From Methylobacterium sp. R2-1 (GTDB lineage Bacteria; Pseudomonadota; Alphaproteobacteria; Rhizobiales; Beijerinckiaceae), in assembly GCF_014191355.1 (NCBI RefSeq), contig NZ_JACHWM010000009.1:1-64000 (forward strand): DNA of 64,000 nt, given 5' to 3'. Each line of letters begins with the position of its first letter. Position 1 is the first letter of the stretch. A program made the position numbers and the translations under genes. A model generated the notes under the pieces. It was not told the DNA's origin. It did no database searches and worked only from the letters and a program-made list of their open reading frames with translations. Shown here one piece after another: positions 35,400 to 44,284 of the stretch.

Positions 35400-36377
35400 A
35401 TGCTCGGCCGCCGCCACTTTCTCGCAGCCGGCCTCGCTGCGGCCGGCACCGTGCTCTCGCTCCGCGGTGCCCGCGCAGCCGAACCCGGCGTGCTGCGCAT
35501 CGGCTACCAGAAGAACGGCATCCTGGCCGTCGCCCGGGAGCAATCCGCGATCGAGGAGCGCCTGAAGGCTCAGAACGTGAGCGTGCGCTGGGTCGAGTTC
35601 TCGTTCGGCCCCCCGCTTCTGGAGGCGCTGAACCTCGGCGCCATCGATTTCGGCCAGACCGGAGACGCGCCACCGATCTTCGCCCAGGCCGCGGGAGCCA
35701 ACCTCGTCTACGCCGCGGCCCAGCCCAAGGGCGGCTCGGGCTCGGCGATCCTGCTGCCGAAGGGGTCTGCCATCGCCTCGCTCGCCGACCTGAAGGGCAA
35801 GCGGGTCGCTTTCGCCAAGGGATCGAGCGCACACAATCTCACCGTCGCCGCCCTGGAGAAGGCGGGCCTCACCTACCGCGACATCACCCCGGTCCTGCTG
35901 GCGCCGGCCGACGGCGCGGCTGCGTTCGCCGGTGGCACGATCGACGCCTGGACGGTGTGGGATCCCTACTTTGCCATCGCCGAGGACGGGCAGGGTGCGC
36001 GCATCCTGGTGCAGGCCGCGGACATCACCCCCACCAACAACTTCTTCCTCGCGAACAAGGCTTTCGCCGAGGAGCGCCCCGACGTGCTGAAGGCGGCCAT
36101 CGCAGCGCTGGGCGAGGTCGCGCTCTGGTGCGAGGGCAACCGCCCCAGCGTCGCAGCGAGCCTCTCGAAGATCACCGGCGTGTCGCTCGCCGCCACAAGG
36201 CGGGCGGTCGAGCGCATCCGCTTCGTCATCGCACCGATGGATGCGGCGGTGACCGCCGAACAGCAGCGCATCGCCGACCGCTTCCACGCAATCGGTGTGA
36301 TCCCCCGCCCGGTGCGGGTGTCCGACATCGTCTGGACGCCGCCCGAGACCGCCAACAAGACCCAGAACAACGGGTGA
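35400..36377 (+). CDS. ssuA: Aliphatic sulfonate substrate-binding protein SsuA (copy 1)
   Basis: A 325-residue periplasmic binding protein. The leader [23 protein letters not shown] contains a twin-arginine-like RRHFL. The mature protein has [53 protein letters not shown] and [10 protein letters not shown], all typical of SsuA. It delivers alkanesulfonates to SsuBC. It is directly coupled to the FMN reductase gene and to ssuC (8 nt). Confidence 0.92.
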   Translation: MLGRRHFLAAGLAAAGTVLSLRGARAAEPGVLRIGYQKNGILAVAREQSAIEERLKAQNVSVRWVEFSFGPPLLEALNLGAIDFGQTGDAPPIFAQAAGANLVYAAAQPKGGSGSAILLPKGSAIASLADLKGKRVAFAKGSSAHNLTVAALEKAGLTYRDITPVLLAPADGAAAFAGGTIDAWTVWDPYFAIAEDGQGARILVQAADITPTNNFFLANKAFAEERPDVLKAAIAALGEVALWCEGNRPSVAASLSKITGVSLAATRRAVERIRFVIAPMDAAVTAEQQRIADRFHAIGVIPRPVRVSDIVWTPPETANKTQNNG

Positions 36378-36385
36378 GCCGAACC

Positions 36386-37258
36386 ATGGCCGATTCCGCC
36401 GCGATCCGATCGCTCCCCGGCCGCGCGAACCGCGCCGAGGCCGCCGCACCGCTCCCGCGCAAGCCTCTCCACGTACCTCTTCGCCTGCCCCTTCGCCTGC
36501 CGATCGGCCGGCTGTTGCCCTGGCTGCTGCCGAGCCTCGTCATCGTCGGCTGGCAGGCGGCAGCCTCGTTCGGGCTCGTCTCGACCCGGTTCATGCCGGC
36601 GCCCCTCGACGTCGCCGCCGCCGGCTGGCGTCTCGCCCAGACCGGCGAGCTCTGGGAGAACCTGTGGGTGAGCTTCGCCCGCGCCGCCTCCGGCTTCCTC
36701 ATCGGCGGCGGCATCGGACTCTTCTTCGGGCTCGCCAACGGCCTGTCGAACCTCTCGGAAAAGCTCACCGACACCACGCTGCAGATGGTGCGCAACGTGC
36801 CCCACCTGTCGCTGATCCCGCTGGTGATCCTGTGGTTCGGCATCGACGAAGGGGCCAAGCTCTTCCTCGTCGCGCTCGGTGTGTTCTTCCCCATCTACGC
36901 CAACACCCTGCACGGCATCCGCTCGGTCGATCCGCAGCTGATCGAGATGGGCCGGGTCTACGGCATGAACCGGCGCGAGCTGTTCTGGCGCGTGGTGCTG
37001 CCGGGCGCGCTGCCCTCGATCTTCGTCGGCATCCGCTACGCGCTCGGCATCATGTGGCTGACGCTGATCGTCGCCGAGACGATCTCGGCCAATTCCGGCC
37101 TCGGCTACATGGCGATGCAGGCCCGCGAGTTCATGCTGGTCGATGTCGTGGTGCTGGCGATCCTGATCTACGCCGCCCTCGGCAAGCTCGCCGACAGCCT
37201 GACCCGGGCGCTGGAGCGCACCTGCCTCGCCTGGAACCCGGCCTACCGCAACACCTGA
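36386..37258 (+). CDS. ssuC: Sulfonate ABC transporter permease SsuC
   Basis: A 290-residue permease with six predicted helices from about residue 45 ([19 protein letters not shown]). The cytoplasmic EAA-type loop reads [50 protein letters not shown] is typical of SsuC/TauC. The Arg/Pro-rich N-terminal 40 residues are variable. It pairs with SsuB. Confidence 0.92.
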   Translation: MADSAAIRSLPGRANRAEAAAPLPRKPLHVPLRLPLRLPIGRLLPWLLPSLVIVGWQAAASFGLVSTRFMPAPLDVAAAGWRLAQTGELWENLWVSFARAASGFLIGGGIGLFFGLANGLSNLSEKLTDTTLQMVRNVPHLSLIPLVILWFGIDEGAKLFLVALGVFFPIYANTLHGIRSVDPQLIEMGRVYGMNRRELFWRVVLPGALPSIFVGIRYALGIMWLTLIVAETISANSGLGYMAMQAREFMLVDVVVLAILIYAALGKLADSLTRALERTCLAWNPAYRNT

Positions 37259-37281
37259 TTCCTTCTCCGCGAGCGAGTTCC

Positions 37282-38079
37282 ATGTCCGCTGCCACCGCCC
37301 TGCGCGTCGAGGACGCCTCCGCGCGTCCTCGTGACGCCGGCCTCGCCATCACTCTGCGCGGCCTCTCGAAGAGCTTCGAAGGGGGGGCCCCCGTCATCCG
37401 TGGGCTCGACCTGCACGTGCCCGCCGGCCAGTTCGTGGCCGTGGTCGGCCGCTCCGGCTGCGGCAAGAGCACCCTGCTGCGCCTGATCCTCGGTCTCGAA
37501 GAGCCGAGCGCCGGCCGCGTCACCGTCAACGGCGGTGCCGGCGCGGGCAAGGGTGCCGGCTCCTCGAAAAAAATCATGTTCCAGGAGCCGCGTCTGCTGC
37601 CCTGGGCGCGAGTCGCCGACAACGTCGCGGTCGGACTCGGGCGCGAGATTGGCCGCGCCGAGCGGCGTATCCGGGCGCTCGCCGTCCTCGACGAGGTCGG
37701 GCTCGCCGAGAAGGCCGGCAACTGGCCCGCAACCCTCTCTGGCGGCCAGCGCCAGCGGGTGGCGCTAGCCCGCGCCCTGGTGAGCCGCCCGGCGCTGCTG
37801 GCGCTGGACGAGCCGCTCGGCGCGCTCGACGCACTCACCCGCATCGAGATGCAGGCGATGATCGAGCGGATCTGGGAGGATCAGGGCTTCACCGCGATCC
37901 TCGTCACTCACGATGTCAGCGAGGCGGTGGCAATGGCCGACCGCATCCTCGTGGTCGAGGAGGGCGCCATCGCCCTCGATGTCGCCGTGGACGTGCCGCG
38001 CCCCCGCCGCCGCGGCGACCCGGCGCTGGCCGAACTCGAAGGCCGCATCCTCGACCGGCTTCTCGGCCGGAGCGCCTGA
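37282..38079 (+). CDS. ssuB: Sulfonate ABC transporter ATP-binding protein SsuB
   Basis: A 265-residue ATPase. Walker [10 protein letters not shown], signature [15 protein letters not shown], Walker [13 protein letters not shown] and the switch His in VTHDVSEA are intact. [17 protein letters not shown] is the Q-loop typical of the nitrate/sulfonate/taurine class. A C-terminal [12 protein letters not shown] is also usual. The ATG at 37282 lies 23 bp after ssuC. Confidence 0.94.
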   Translation: MSAATALRVEDASARPRDAGLAITLRGLSKSFEGGAPVIRGLDLHVPAGQFVAVVGRSGCGKSTLLRLILGLEEPSAGRVTVNGGAGAGKGAGSSKKIMFQEPRLLPWARVADNVAVGLGREIGRAERRIRALAVLDEVGLAEKAGNWPATLSGGQRQRVALARALVSRPALLALDEPLGALDALTRIEMQAMIERIWEDQGFTAILVTHDVSEAVAMADRILVVEEGAIALDVAVDVPRPRRRGDPALAELEGRILDRLLGRSA

Positions 38080-38110
38080 ACCCTCCCTCGTTTTTTTCGG
38101 AGCGTACCCC

Positions 38111-39286
38111 ATGACCGCCCAGACCGACGGCAAGACCGACGTTCTCTGGTTCCTGCCGACCCACGGCGATGGCCGCTATCTCGGCGCCTCGGAAGGCGCC
38201 CGCGACGTGTCGCTGCCCTATCTGCGCCAGATCGCCCAGGCCGCGGACGATCTCGGCTATTACGGCGTGTTGCTGCCGACCGGGCGCTCCTGCGAAGATT
38301 CCTGGGTGATCGCCTCGGCGCTGGCACCTCTGACGCAGCGCCTGCGCTTCCTCGTCGCCGTGCGCCCCGGCCTGCAGGAACCGTCGGTGGCCGCGCGCAT
38401 GGCTGCGACGCTGGACCGGATCTCCGACGGGCGCCTCCTCATCAACGTGGTGACCGGCGGCGATCCCGTCGAACTCAAGGGCGACGGCGTCTTCCTCGAC
38501 CACGACGAGCGCTACGTCGTCACCGACGAGTTCCTGCACATCTGGCGGGGGCTGATGGCCGGAGAGACCGTGAACTTCGAGGGCAAGCACCTGCGCACCG
38601 AGAACGGCCGGGTGATCTTCCGCCCCGTGCAGGCGCCCTATCCGCCGCTCTATTTCGGCGGCTCCTCGCCCGCCGGGATCGAGGTCGCGGCCGAGCATTG
38701 CGAGGTCTATCTCACCTGGGGCGAGCCCCCGGCCGGCGTCGCCGAGAAGATTTCTCGCGCCCGCGAGGCGGCGGAGCGCAAGGGCAAAACATTCTCCTAC
38801 GGCATCCGCCTGCACGTGATCGTGCGCGAGACCGAAGGCGAGGCCTGGGACGCGGCGGAAAGGCTGATCTCGCGGCTCGACGACGCCACCATCGCCCAGG
38901 CGCAGGCGACCCTGAAGCGCCAGGATTCCGTCGGCCAGAGCCGGATGATGGCGCTGCACGGCGGCGACCGATCCAGGCTCGTGGTCTCGCCCAACCTCTG
39001 GGCAGGCGTCGGCCTCGTGCGCGGCGGCGCGGGTACGGCGCTGGTCGGCTCGGCGACCCAAGTCGCCGACCGGATGAAGGAGTACATCGATCTCGGAATC
39101 GACCGCTTCATCCTCTCCGGCTACCCGCATCTGGAAGAGGCCTACCGCTTCGCCGAACTCGTCTTCCCGAAGCTGCCGCTCCGCGCGACCACCGGCACGG
39201 CGCCGAGCACCGCCCGCAACAACGGCCCATTCGGCGAGGTCATCGCCAACGACATCGTGCCGACCCGCCGCGTCGGCGCCCACTGA
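38111..39286 (+). CDS. ssuD: FMNH2-dependent alkanesulfonate monooxygenase SsuD
   Basis: A 391-residue luciferase-like monooxygenase that should cleave alkanesulfonates to aldehyde and sulfite with FMNH2 from the reductase. [13 protein letters not shown] at the start, [35 protein letters not shown] and [15 protein letters not shown] match SsuD along its length. [29 protein letters not shown] sequence (here [12 protein letters not shown]) lies near 300. ATG 38111 is 31 bp after ssuB. Confidence 0.95.
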   Translation: MTAQTDGKTDVLWFLPTHGDGRYLGASEGARDVSLPYLRQIAQAADDLGYYGVLLPTGRSCEDSWVIASALAPLTQRLRFLVAVRPGLQEPSVAARMAATLDRISDGRLLINVVTGGDPVELKGDGVFLDHDERYVVTDEFLHIWRGLMAGETVNFEGKHLRTENGRVIFRPVQAPYPPLYFGGSSPAGIEVAAEHCEVYLTWGEPPAGVAEKISRAREAAERKGKTFSYGIRLHVIVRETEGEAWDAAERLISRLDDATIAQAQATLKRQDSVGQSRMMALHGGDRSRLVVSPNLWAGVGLVRGGAGTALVGSATQVADRMKEYIDLGIDRFILSGYPHLEEAYRFAELVFPKLPLRATTGTAPSTARNNGPFGEVIANDIVPTRRVGAH

Positions 39287-39304
39287 TCGGGGAGTGTTTT
39301 CGCG

Positions 39305-40279
39305 ATGATCGCCCGCGCCCGTTCCGCTCCCATCATGTCGTCGCTGCCGCGCCTGTGGCTGGCGCTCGCCGCGCTGATCTTCGTCAGCCTGACTCTGGCG
39401 GCCCATGCCGAGGAGCGTACGGTGCGGGTCGGCTACCAGAAATACGGCACGCTGGTCCTGCTCAAGGGCCGGGGCACCCTGGAGCCGAAGCTCAAGGCGC
39501 TCGGCTACCGGGTGCAGTGGTCGGAGTTTCCCTCCGGCCCGCCGCTGATGGAAGCCTTGAACGCGGGTGCGGTCGATTTCGGCTCGGCGGGCGAAACCCC
39601 GCCGATCTTCGCCCAGGCCGCGAGCGACGCTCTGACCTACGTCGCCCACGAGCCGGCCGCGCCGAAGGGCGAGGCGATCCTGGTACCCAAGAGCAGCCCG
39701 ATCCAGTCGGTGGTCGATCTGCGCGGCAAGAAGGTCGCGCTGAACAAAGGATCGAACGTCCACTACCTGCTGGTGCACGCCGTCGAGGCCGCGGGCCTGA
39801 CGCTGGCCGACATCACGCCCGTCTACCTCGCACCCGCCGATGCGCGGGCAGCCTTCGAGCGCGGCGTGGTCGATGCCTGGGTGATCTGGGACCCGTACTT
39901 CGCCGCGGCCGAGGCCGGCGGCAACGCACGGGTGCTCGCCGACGGCACCGGCCTCGTGCCGAACCACCAGTTCTATCTCTCCTCCAAGAGCTTCGCAGCC
40001 GAGCACGGCCCAGCCCTCGACGCCATCGTGGCAGCTTTGGCCGAGGTCGATGCCTGGGCCAAGGACAACACCGACGCGGTGGCCAAGGAACTGAGCCCCT
40101 CCGTCGGCATCCCGGCGCCCATCCTCGGCATCGCCCTCAAGCGCCAGACCTACGGCATCCGCCCCCTCGACGAGGCGGTGACGGCCGAGCAGCAGCGCAT
40201 CGCCGACACCTTCCACGGACTGAAGCTCGTACCGAGGACGGTCGATATCGCCGGTGCCGTGCGCAAGCCGGGAAGCTGA
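39305..40279 (+). CDS. Sulfonate substrate-binding protein, SsuA-like (copy 2)
   Basis: A 324-residue exported binding protein. The signal peptide LPRLWLALAALIFVSLTLAAHA is followed by VRVGYQKYGTLVLLKGRGTLEP, FPSGPPLMEALNAGAVDFGSAGE, LRGKKVALNKGSNVHYLLVHAVE and DAWVIWDPYFAAAEAGG. It is clearly paralogous to copy 1, and shares the C-terminal [19 protein letters not shown] pattern. It lies 18 bp after ssuD. It probably offers a different sulfonate specificity to the same SsuBC. Confidence 0.9.
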   Translation: MIARARSAPIMSSLPRLWLALAALIFVSLTLAAHAEERTVRVGYQKYGTLVLLKGRGTLEPKLKALGYRVQWSEFPSGPPLMEALNAGAVDFGSAGETPPIFAQAASDALTYVAHEPAAPKGEAILVPKSSPIQSVVDLRGKKVALNKGSNVHYLLVHAVEAAGLTLADITPVYLAPADARAAFERGVVDAWVIWDPYFAAAEAGGNARVLADGTGLVPNHQFYLSSKSFAAEHGPALDAIVAALAEVDAWAKDNTDAVAKELSPSVGIPAPILGIALKRQTYGIRPLDEAVTAEQQRIADTFHGLKLVPRTVDIAGAVRKPGS

Positions 40280-40309
40280 GAACACCGCTCCCCCTTTGTG
40301 GGAGGAAAC

Positions 40310-41314
40310 ATGCCCCAACCGTCTGCATCCCCCGGAACCCGAAAAGCTCCCATGAACCGCCGGTCCGCCGCCCGCCTCATCCTCGCTGGCTTCGCGCTCA
40401 GCTTCGCCCTCGGTGGCGACCCGGCCGCAGCGGACGACTCCACCCTGCGCATCGGCTATCAGCGCTCCTCGGCGCTGATCTCGCTTCTGCGCGAGGATGC
40501 GACCCTGGAGACGGCCCTGAAGCCGCTCGGCGTCACCGTCTCCTGGCACGAGTTCACCAGCGGCCTGCCGATCATGGAGGCGCTGAATGCCGGCCGCATC
40601 GATGTCTCGGCGGATGTCGCCGACACGGTGCCGGTCTTCGCGCAGGCGGCAAATGCCAAGATCACCTACATCGCGCAGGAAGCGGCCTCGCCGGAGGCGC
40701 AGGCGATTCTGGTGCCGGGGGATTCCCGGCTCAAAACCGTGGCCGATCTGAAGGGCCGCAAAGTCGCCGTCACCAAGGGCGCCGGCAGTCACTACCTGCT
40801 GCTCGCCGCTCTGAAGGCGGAAGGGCTGCCGTTCAAGAGCATCACACCGGCCTACCTCACCCCGGCGGACGGGCGCAGCGCGCTCGCGGGCGGCAGCGTC
40901 GATGCCTGGGTGGCATGGGACCCCTTCCTCTCCGCCGCGCAGATCCAGGCCGGGGCGCGCATCCTGAGGGACGGCACCGGGCTCTCGGCCTACAAACGCT
41001 ACTACCTCGCCTCCGACGCCTACGCGGAAAAGCGCGCCGACGTCCTGACCCTGCTCGTCTCCAAGCTGCGCGAGGCCGGCACCTGGGTGAAGGCCAATCC
41101 AGACGCGGCGGCCGCGCGGCTGGCCGCCCTGTGGAAGATCGAGCCCGAGATCGTGAAACAGGCCAATACCCGCCGCTCCTACCGCGTCGAGCCGGTGAGC
41201 CGCGAGGGGCTGGCCGAGCAGCAGACCATCGCCGACGCGTTCCGCGCCGAGGGACTTCTGCCGCGCGCCGTCGACGCCGCGGCCCTCCCGGTCTGGGATC
41301 CGCCGACGCGCTGA
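40310..41314 (+). CDS. Sulfonate substrate-binding protein, SsuA-like (copy 3)
   Basis: A 334-residue exported binding protein with a signal peptide (AARLILAGFALSFALGGDPAAAD). TLRIGYQRSSALISLLRED, FTSGLPIMEALNAGRIDVSADVADT, LKGRKVAVTKGAGSHYLLLAALK and DAWVAWDPFLSAAQ mark it as a third SsuA-type paralogue. It is more divergent than copy 2: the usual acidic residue in DFG(Q/S)xGD is replaced by DVSADVADT. ATG 40310 has GGAGG close upstream; ATG 40352 is an alternative. Specificity is unknown. Confidence 0.88.
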   Translation: MPQPSASPGTRKAPMNRRSAARLILAGFALSFALGGDPAAADDSTLRIGYQRSSALISLLREDATLETALKPLGVTVSWHEFTSGLPIMEALNAGRIDVSADVADTVPVFAQAANAKITYIAQEAASPEAQAILVPGDSRLKTVADLKGRKVAVTKGAGSHYLLLAALKAEGLPFKSITPAYLTPADGRSALAGGSVDAWVAWDPFLSAAQIQAGARILRDGTGLSAYKRYYLASDAYAEKRADVLTLLVSKLREAGTWVKANPDAAAARLAALWKIEPEIVKQANTRRSYRVEPVSREGLAEQQTIADAFRAEGLLPRAVDAAALPVWDPPTR

Positions 41315-41350
41315 GGGAACGCAAGGAGAGCGAGCTTAAGGACGTTCACG

Positions 41351-42732
41351 ATGACCCGTCAGCCGAGCCTGCCCCCCATCGCGGTGATCGGTGCGGGGTT
41401 CAGCGGCACCATGGCCGCGCTCCAGCTCCTCTCCGTCCTGCCGCCGGAGCGTCCGGTCCTGCTATGCGAGCGCTCGGGAAGTTTTGCCCGAGGGCTGGCC
41501 TACGGCACCGGCAACCCGGCCCACCTGCTCAATGTGCGCGCCGCCAACATGAGCGCCTTCCCCGATCGGCCGGACCATTTCGAGGAGTGGCTCGCCGGCG
41601 CCGATCTCGGCGAGGGCGTGGTCAGGACCCCAGCCGGCACCTTCGTGGCGCGGGGCCATTACGGCAGCTATCTCACCGACCTGCTGACCGCGGCCGTCAC
41701 GGGGCCGGGGGTGCCGCGCCTGCGCCTCGTCAACGACGCGGTGGTCGATCTGGAGCCGCGGGCCGGCGGGTTCGTGCTGCGCACCGAGGGTGGACAGACC
41801 CACCGGGCTGCCGGCGCCGTGCTCGCCATGGGCAACCTCGCGGCCGCCGCGCCGAAAAGCCGCCACAGCCTCGATCCCTGGGCACCCGAGAGCTTCGGCC
41901 GCCTGCACCCGCACGCGCCGGTCCTCATCGTCGGGACCGGCCTCACCATGCTCGACGCGGTGGCGAGCCTGCGCACGCAGGGCTTTTCCGGCGCCATCCT
42001 CGCCCTGTCGCGCCGCGGCCTGTTGCCGAACGCCCATGCTCCCGCCGACCTCTGGCCCGTCCCGGATCTGACACGGCCGACCTCACCTCCCTGAGGCGGC
42101 TCCTCGCACGTATCCGTGAGGAGGTGGCGCGAGCGGCGCAGGCGGGCAGGGGCTGGCATGGTGTCATCGACGCCCTGCGTCCGCTCACCGACACGATCTG
42201 GCGCAGTCTTCCGCCGCGCGAGCAGGCCCGGTTCCAGCGCCACCTGCGTCCGTTCTGGGACGTGCACCGCCACCGCACCGCCCCGCCCGCTGCGCAGGCG
42301 ATCGCCGACGAGATCGCCCGCGGCGCGCTGACGGTGCGGGCCGGGCGCGTGCTTGCGATCGAGGATGAGGCGTCGCAGGCGGTGGTGACGCTGCGCCTGC
42401 GGGGGACCGAGCGCCCTGAGCGCCTCGCCGTCCAGGCGATGATCGACGCCACCGGCTTCGGTCATCTCAAGGAGAGCCGCGATCCGCTGCTGCAGCGCCT
42501 GCTGGAGCGAGGATTCGTGCGCCCCGGCCCGTTCGGACTCGGGCTCGATGCCGGCGTCGATTATCGGGCCATCGGCGGATCGATCGGGGAGGGCGGGGGA
42601 CCGCTCTGGATCCTCGGGCCGCTCCTGCGCGGCGTGTTGTGGGAATGCACCGCGGTGCCCGACATCCGCAACGAGGCGGCGGAACTGGCCGGCCTCGCCG
42701 CCGCCGATCTCGATCGCGCCGCAGCGGCCTAG
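41351..42732 (+). pseudogene. FAD/NAD(P)-binding protein gene with an internal frameshift
   Basis: The first frame (ATG 41351, stop 42094) gives 247 residues: the dinucleotide motif IAVIGAGFSGTMAALQLL, CERSGSFARGLAYGTGNPAHLLNVRA and VLIVGTGLTMLDAVASL, typical of the YdhS-like FAD/NAD(P) family. The C-terminal half continues one frame back (LTSLRRLLARIREEVARAAQ to 42732), including DATGFGHLKESRDPLLQRLLERG and LWILGPLLRG. The break lies between about 42050 and 42091 and fits loss of one base. Either a real pseudogene or a sequence error. It is last in the sulfonate operon; no function in sulfur metabolism is established for it. Confidence 0.82.
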
Positions 42733-42758
42733 ACCGAGCGCATCATCCGAGCCGTCCT

Positions 42759-42792
42759 GAAGCGGCGGAGAGCCCCGACTCTCCGCCGCTTC
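42759..42792 (+). terminator. 14-bp stem at the end of the sulfonate operon
   Basis: Perfect arms GAAGCGGCGGAGAG and CTCTCCGCCGCTTC with a 6-nt loop, 27 bp past the last stop. It lacks a T-run, so termination may be Rho-assisted or the hairpin may protect the message. Confidence 0.55.
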
Positions 42793-42919
42793 ACGCGTTC
42801 GTGACGCCGATGATCCGCGTGACGGGTGCTTCGAACGCCGACGCCTTGTGTCCTAAACGTCTGTCTCGCCTGCCGTTTCACACGTTGCAGCACGCGGTCT
42901 TTCTGCCGCCGGCTCACAA

Positions 42920-42967
42920 ATCGGAATCATTCTAAAGAGCTTGAACGAAGTTTGGACTTGTTCTAAT
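42920..42967. promoter_or_regulatory. Two tandem Irr (ICE)-like boxes upstream of the four-Cys protein
   Basis: Box 1 (42920-42936) has GGAA-TCA-TTCTAAA. Box 2 (42951-42967) has TTTGGAC-TTG-TTCTAAT. The alphaproteobacterial Irr consensus is TTTAGAA-N3-TTCTAAA; the boxes keep 10 and 11 of its 14 defined bases and start 31 bp apart, three helical turns. They lie about 93-140 bp before the next ATG. The 327-bp gap otherwise holds the ssu terminator stem. Confidence 0.4.
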
Positions 42968-43059
42968 TAAGAACCGTGACGGCGGGACGTCCGAAGCCGA
43001 GCGGCTTAGGACGGAGGATACCGCCAACCAGCGACGACCACACGGAACGGAGAGAGATC

Positions 43060-43269
43060 ATGGCCACCTCGAGCAACGCCGCCTGCCAGAGCTGCCGCTT
43101 CTTCGACGATCACAAGACGAACGGCGCCCAGGCGGCGGGCGATCAGGGCCTGTGCCGCTTCAACCCGCCGGTGAGCCAACCCGACCCGCAGAGCCAGGGC
43201 CTCTGGCCGGTGGTCGCCTCCAAGGATTGGTGCGGCCACTTCACCGCCGACCTCGCCCCGGCCGAGTAA
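43060..43269 (+). CDS. Small four-Cys protein, probable metal binding
   Basis: A 69-residue cytoplasmic protein. Four cysteines are arranged as ACQSCRFF, GLCRFNPP and DWCGHF, with WPVVASKDWCGHF at the end; this looks like a compact zinc or iron-sulfur site. ATG 43060 has an AACGGAGAGAG ribosome site. It has its own terminator, so it is a monocistronic unit. The protein belongs to a small conserved proteobacterial type that I recognise by pattern but cannot name. Upstream Irr-like boxes hint at iron control. Confidence 0.7.
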   Translation: MATSSNAACQSCRFFDDHKTNGAQAAGDQGLCRFNPPVSQPDPQSQGLWPVVASKDWCGHFTADLAPAE

Positions 43270-43295
43270 GTCGCGGTTCGAGCGAGGTAATCTGA

Positions 43296-43326
43296 AAGGG
43301 CCGGTGCCGCGCGCACCGGCCCTTTT
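43296..43326 (+). terminator. Rho-independent terminator after the four-Cys gene
   Basis: Perfect 12-bp stem (AAGGGCCGGTGC and GCACCGGCCCTT, 5-nt loop) ending in TTTT, 27 bp past the stop codon. Confidence 0.85.
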
Positions 43327-43507
43327 CGCATGTGTCGTGCGAAGACCCGCAAATTGCGTCGGAACCGCCCTGCGGCGGTCATGATCCGGTCACCTTCCGA
43401 TTCGATGGCTGCGGCGAAGGGGCAACGGTCCATGAGCGGACGGCCCGGTCGTCAGGTTGAACGGCGCGGCCCGCCACTTGCCGCCGCGCCCGAGTGGGGA
43501 TGATTGC

Positions 43508-44206
43508 ATGATCTTCGGACCGATCGGTGCACGCGCGCCTTTCCTCCGCACCGGCCGCACCGCGGCCCTCGCCGCCGGTCTTGCCGGCTTGGCTGCCCTG
43601 TCGGCAGCCCCGGCCTCGGCCGCCGCGCCCGCGCATGATCCGAGCGGCACGTGGCTGACGCAGGACGGCAAGGCGCGCATTCGCGTCGAGAAGTGCGGCC
43701 CGCAGGAGAAAAACCTGTGCGGCTACGCGGTGTGGCTGAAGACCCCGCTCAACGATGAGGGCAAGCCGCGGGTCGATTTCCGCAACCCCGATCCGAAGAA
43801 GCGCACCCGCGCCTCGCTCGGCCACCAGCTCATCCTCGGTCTCAAGCTGAACGAGGATGCTCATTACGAGGGCAAGATCTACAACGCCGAGGACGGCAAG
43901 TTCTACGACGTGACGGTCTGGTCGGACGAACCGGAGGAGTTGACGGTCAAGGGCTGCCTCATCGCCTTCCTGTGCCAGTCGCAGACCTGGAAGAAGGTCA
44001 CCGACACGCAGCCGGGCCAGCTCACCGGCCCGACCAACGGCCCGAACGGCCCTCGCGCCGACGCCGAGTGGGCGCCCAAGGCCGCGCCCGGCGCGACCGC
44101 CAACGGCCCCGCCGCCACCGGTACCACCGGCGCCGCGCCCGCTGCCAAGCCGGCACCGAAGCCCGCTGCGCCCAAGGCCCCGGCCGCTCCGGCGCCGGCG
44201 CAGTAA
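43508..44206 (+). CDS. DUF2147-family exported protein
   Basis: A 232-residue exported protein. The signal peptide (ALAAGLAGLAALSAAPASAAA) is followed by a DUF2147 domain (about 45-165): DPSGTWLTQDGKARIRVEKCG, LCGYAVWLKTPL, GHQLILGLKLNEDAHYEGKIYNAEDGKFY and VKGCLIAFLCQSQTWKKV. It has a Pro/Ala/Thr-rich tail. Family members are small periplasmic beta-barrels of uncertain function, sometimes placed near envelope stress genes. ATG 43508 follows a GTGGGGATGATTGC stretch. Confidence 0.85.
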   Translation: MIFGPIGARAPFLRTGRTAALAAGLAGLAALSAAPASAAAPAHDPSGTWLTQDGKARIRVEKCGPQEKNLCGYAVWLKTPLNDEGKPRVDFRNPDPKKRTRASLGHQLILGLKLNEDAHYEGKIYNAEDGKFYDVTVWSDEPEELTVKGCLIAFLCQSQTWKKVTDTQPGQLTGPTNGPNGPRADAEWAPKAAPGATANGPAATGTTGAAPAAKPAPKPAAPKAPAAPAPAQ

Positions 44207-44232
44207 CCCGGTCCGACCGCCCATCGCCTCGG

Positions 44233-44272
44233 GGCGACGCCGGACGCCCGCGGGGTGCCACCCGGCGTCGCC
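44233..44272. terminator. Hairpin between the convergent DUF2147 and metallopeptidase genes
   Basis: Perfect 11-bp arms GGCGACGCCGG and CCGGCGTCGCC, 18-nt loop, in the 78-bp convergent gap. No T-run on either side. Confidence 0.5.
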
Positions 44273-44284
44273 ATTCGTGAGGAA

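Noticed and set aside
37916..40792. Long minus-strand frame opposite the ssu genes
   Set aside because: Antisense shadow; reads as Arg/Asp/Gly-rich sequence without a domain.
38698..42732. 1344-codon plus-strand open frame across ssuD and the binding-protein genes
   Set aside because: Most of it is out of frame with four solid genes. Only its last part (after about 42070) is real, as the second half of the frameshifted FAD protein.
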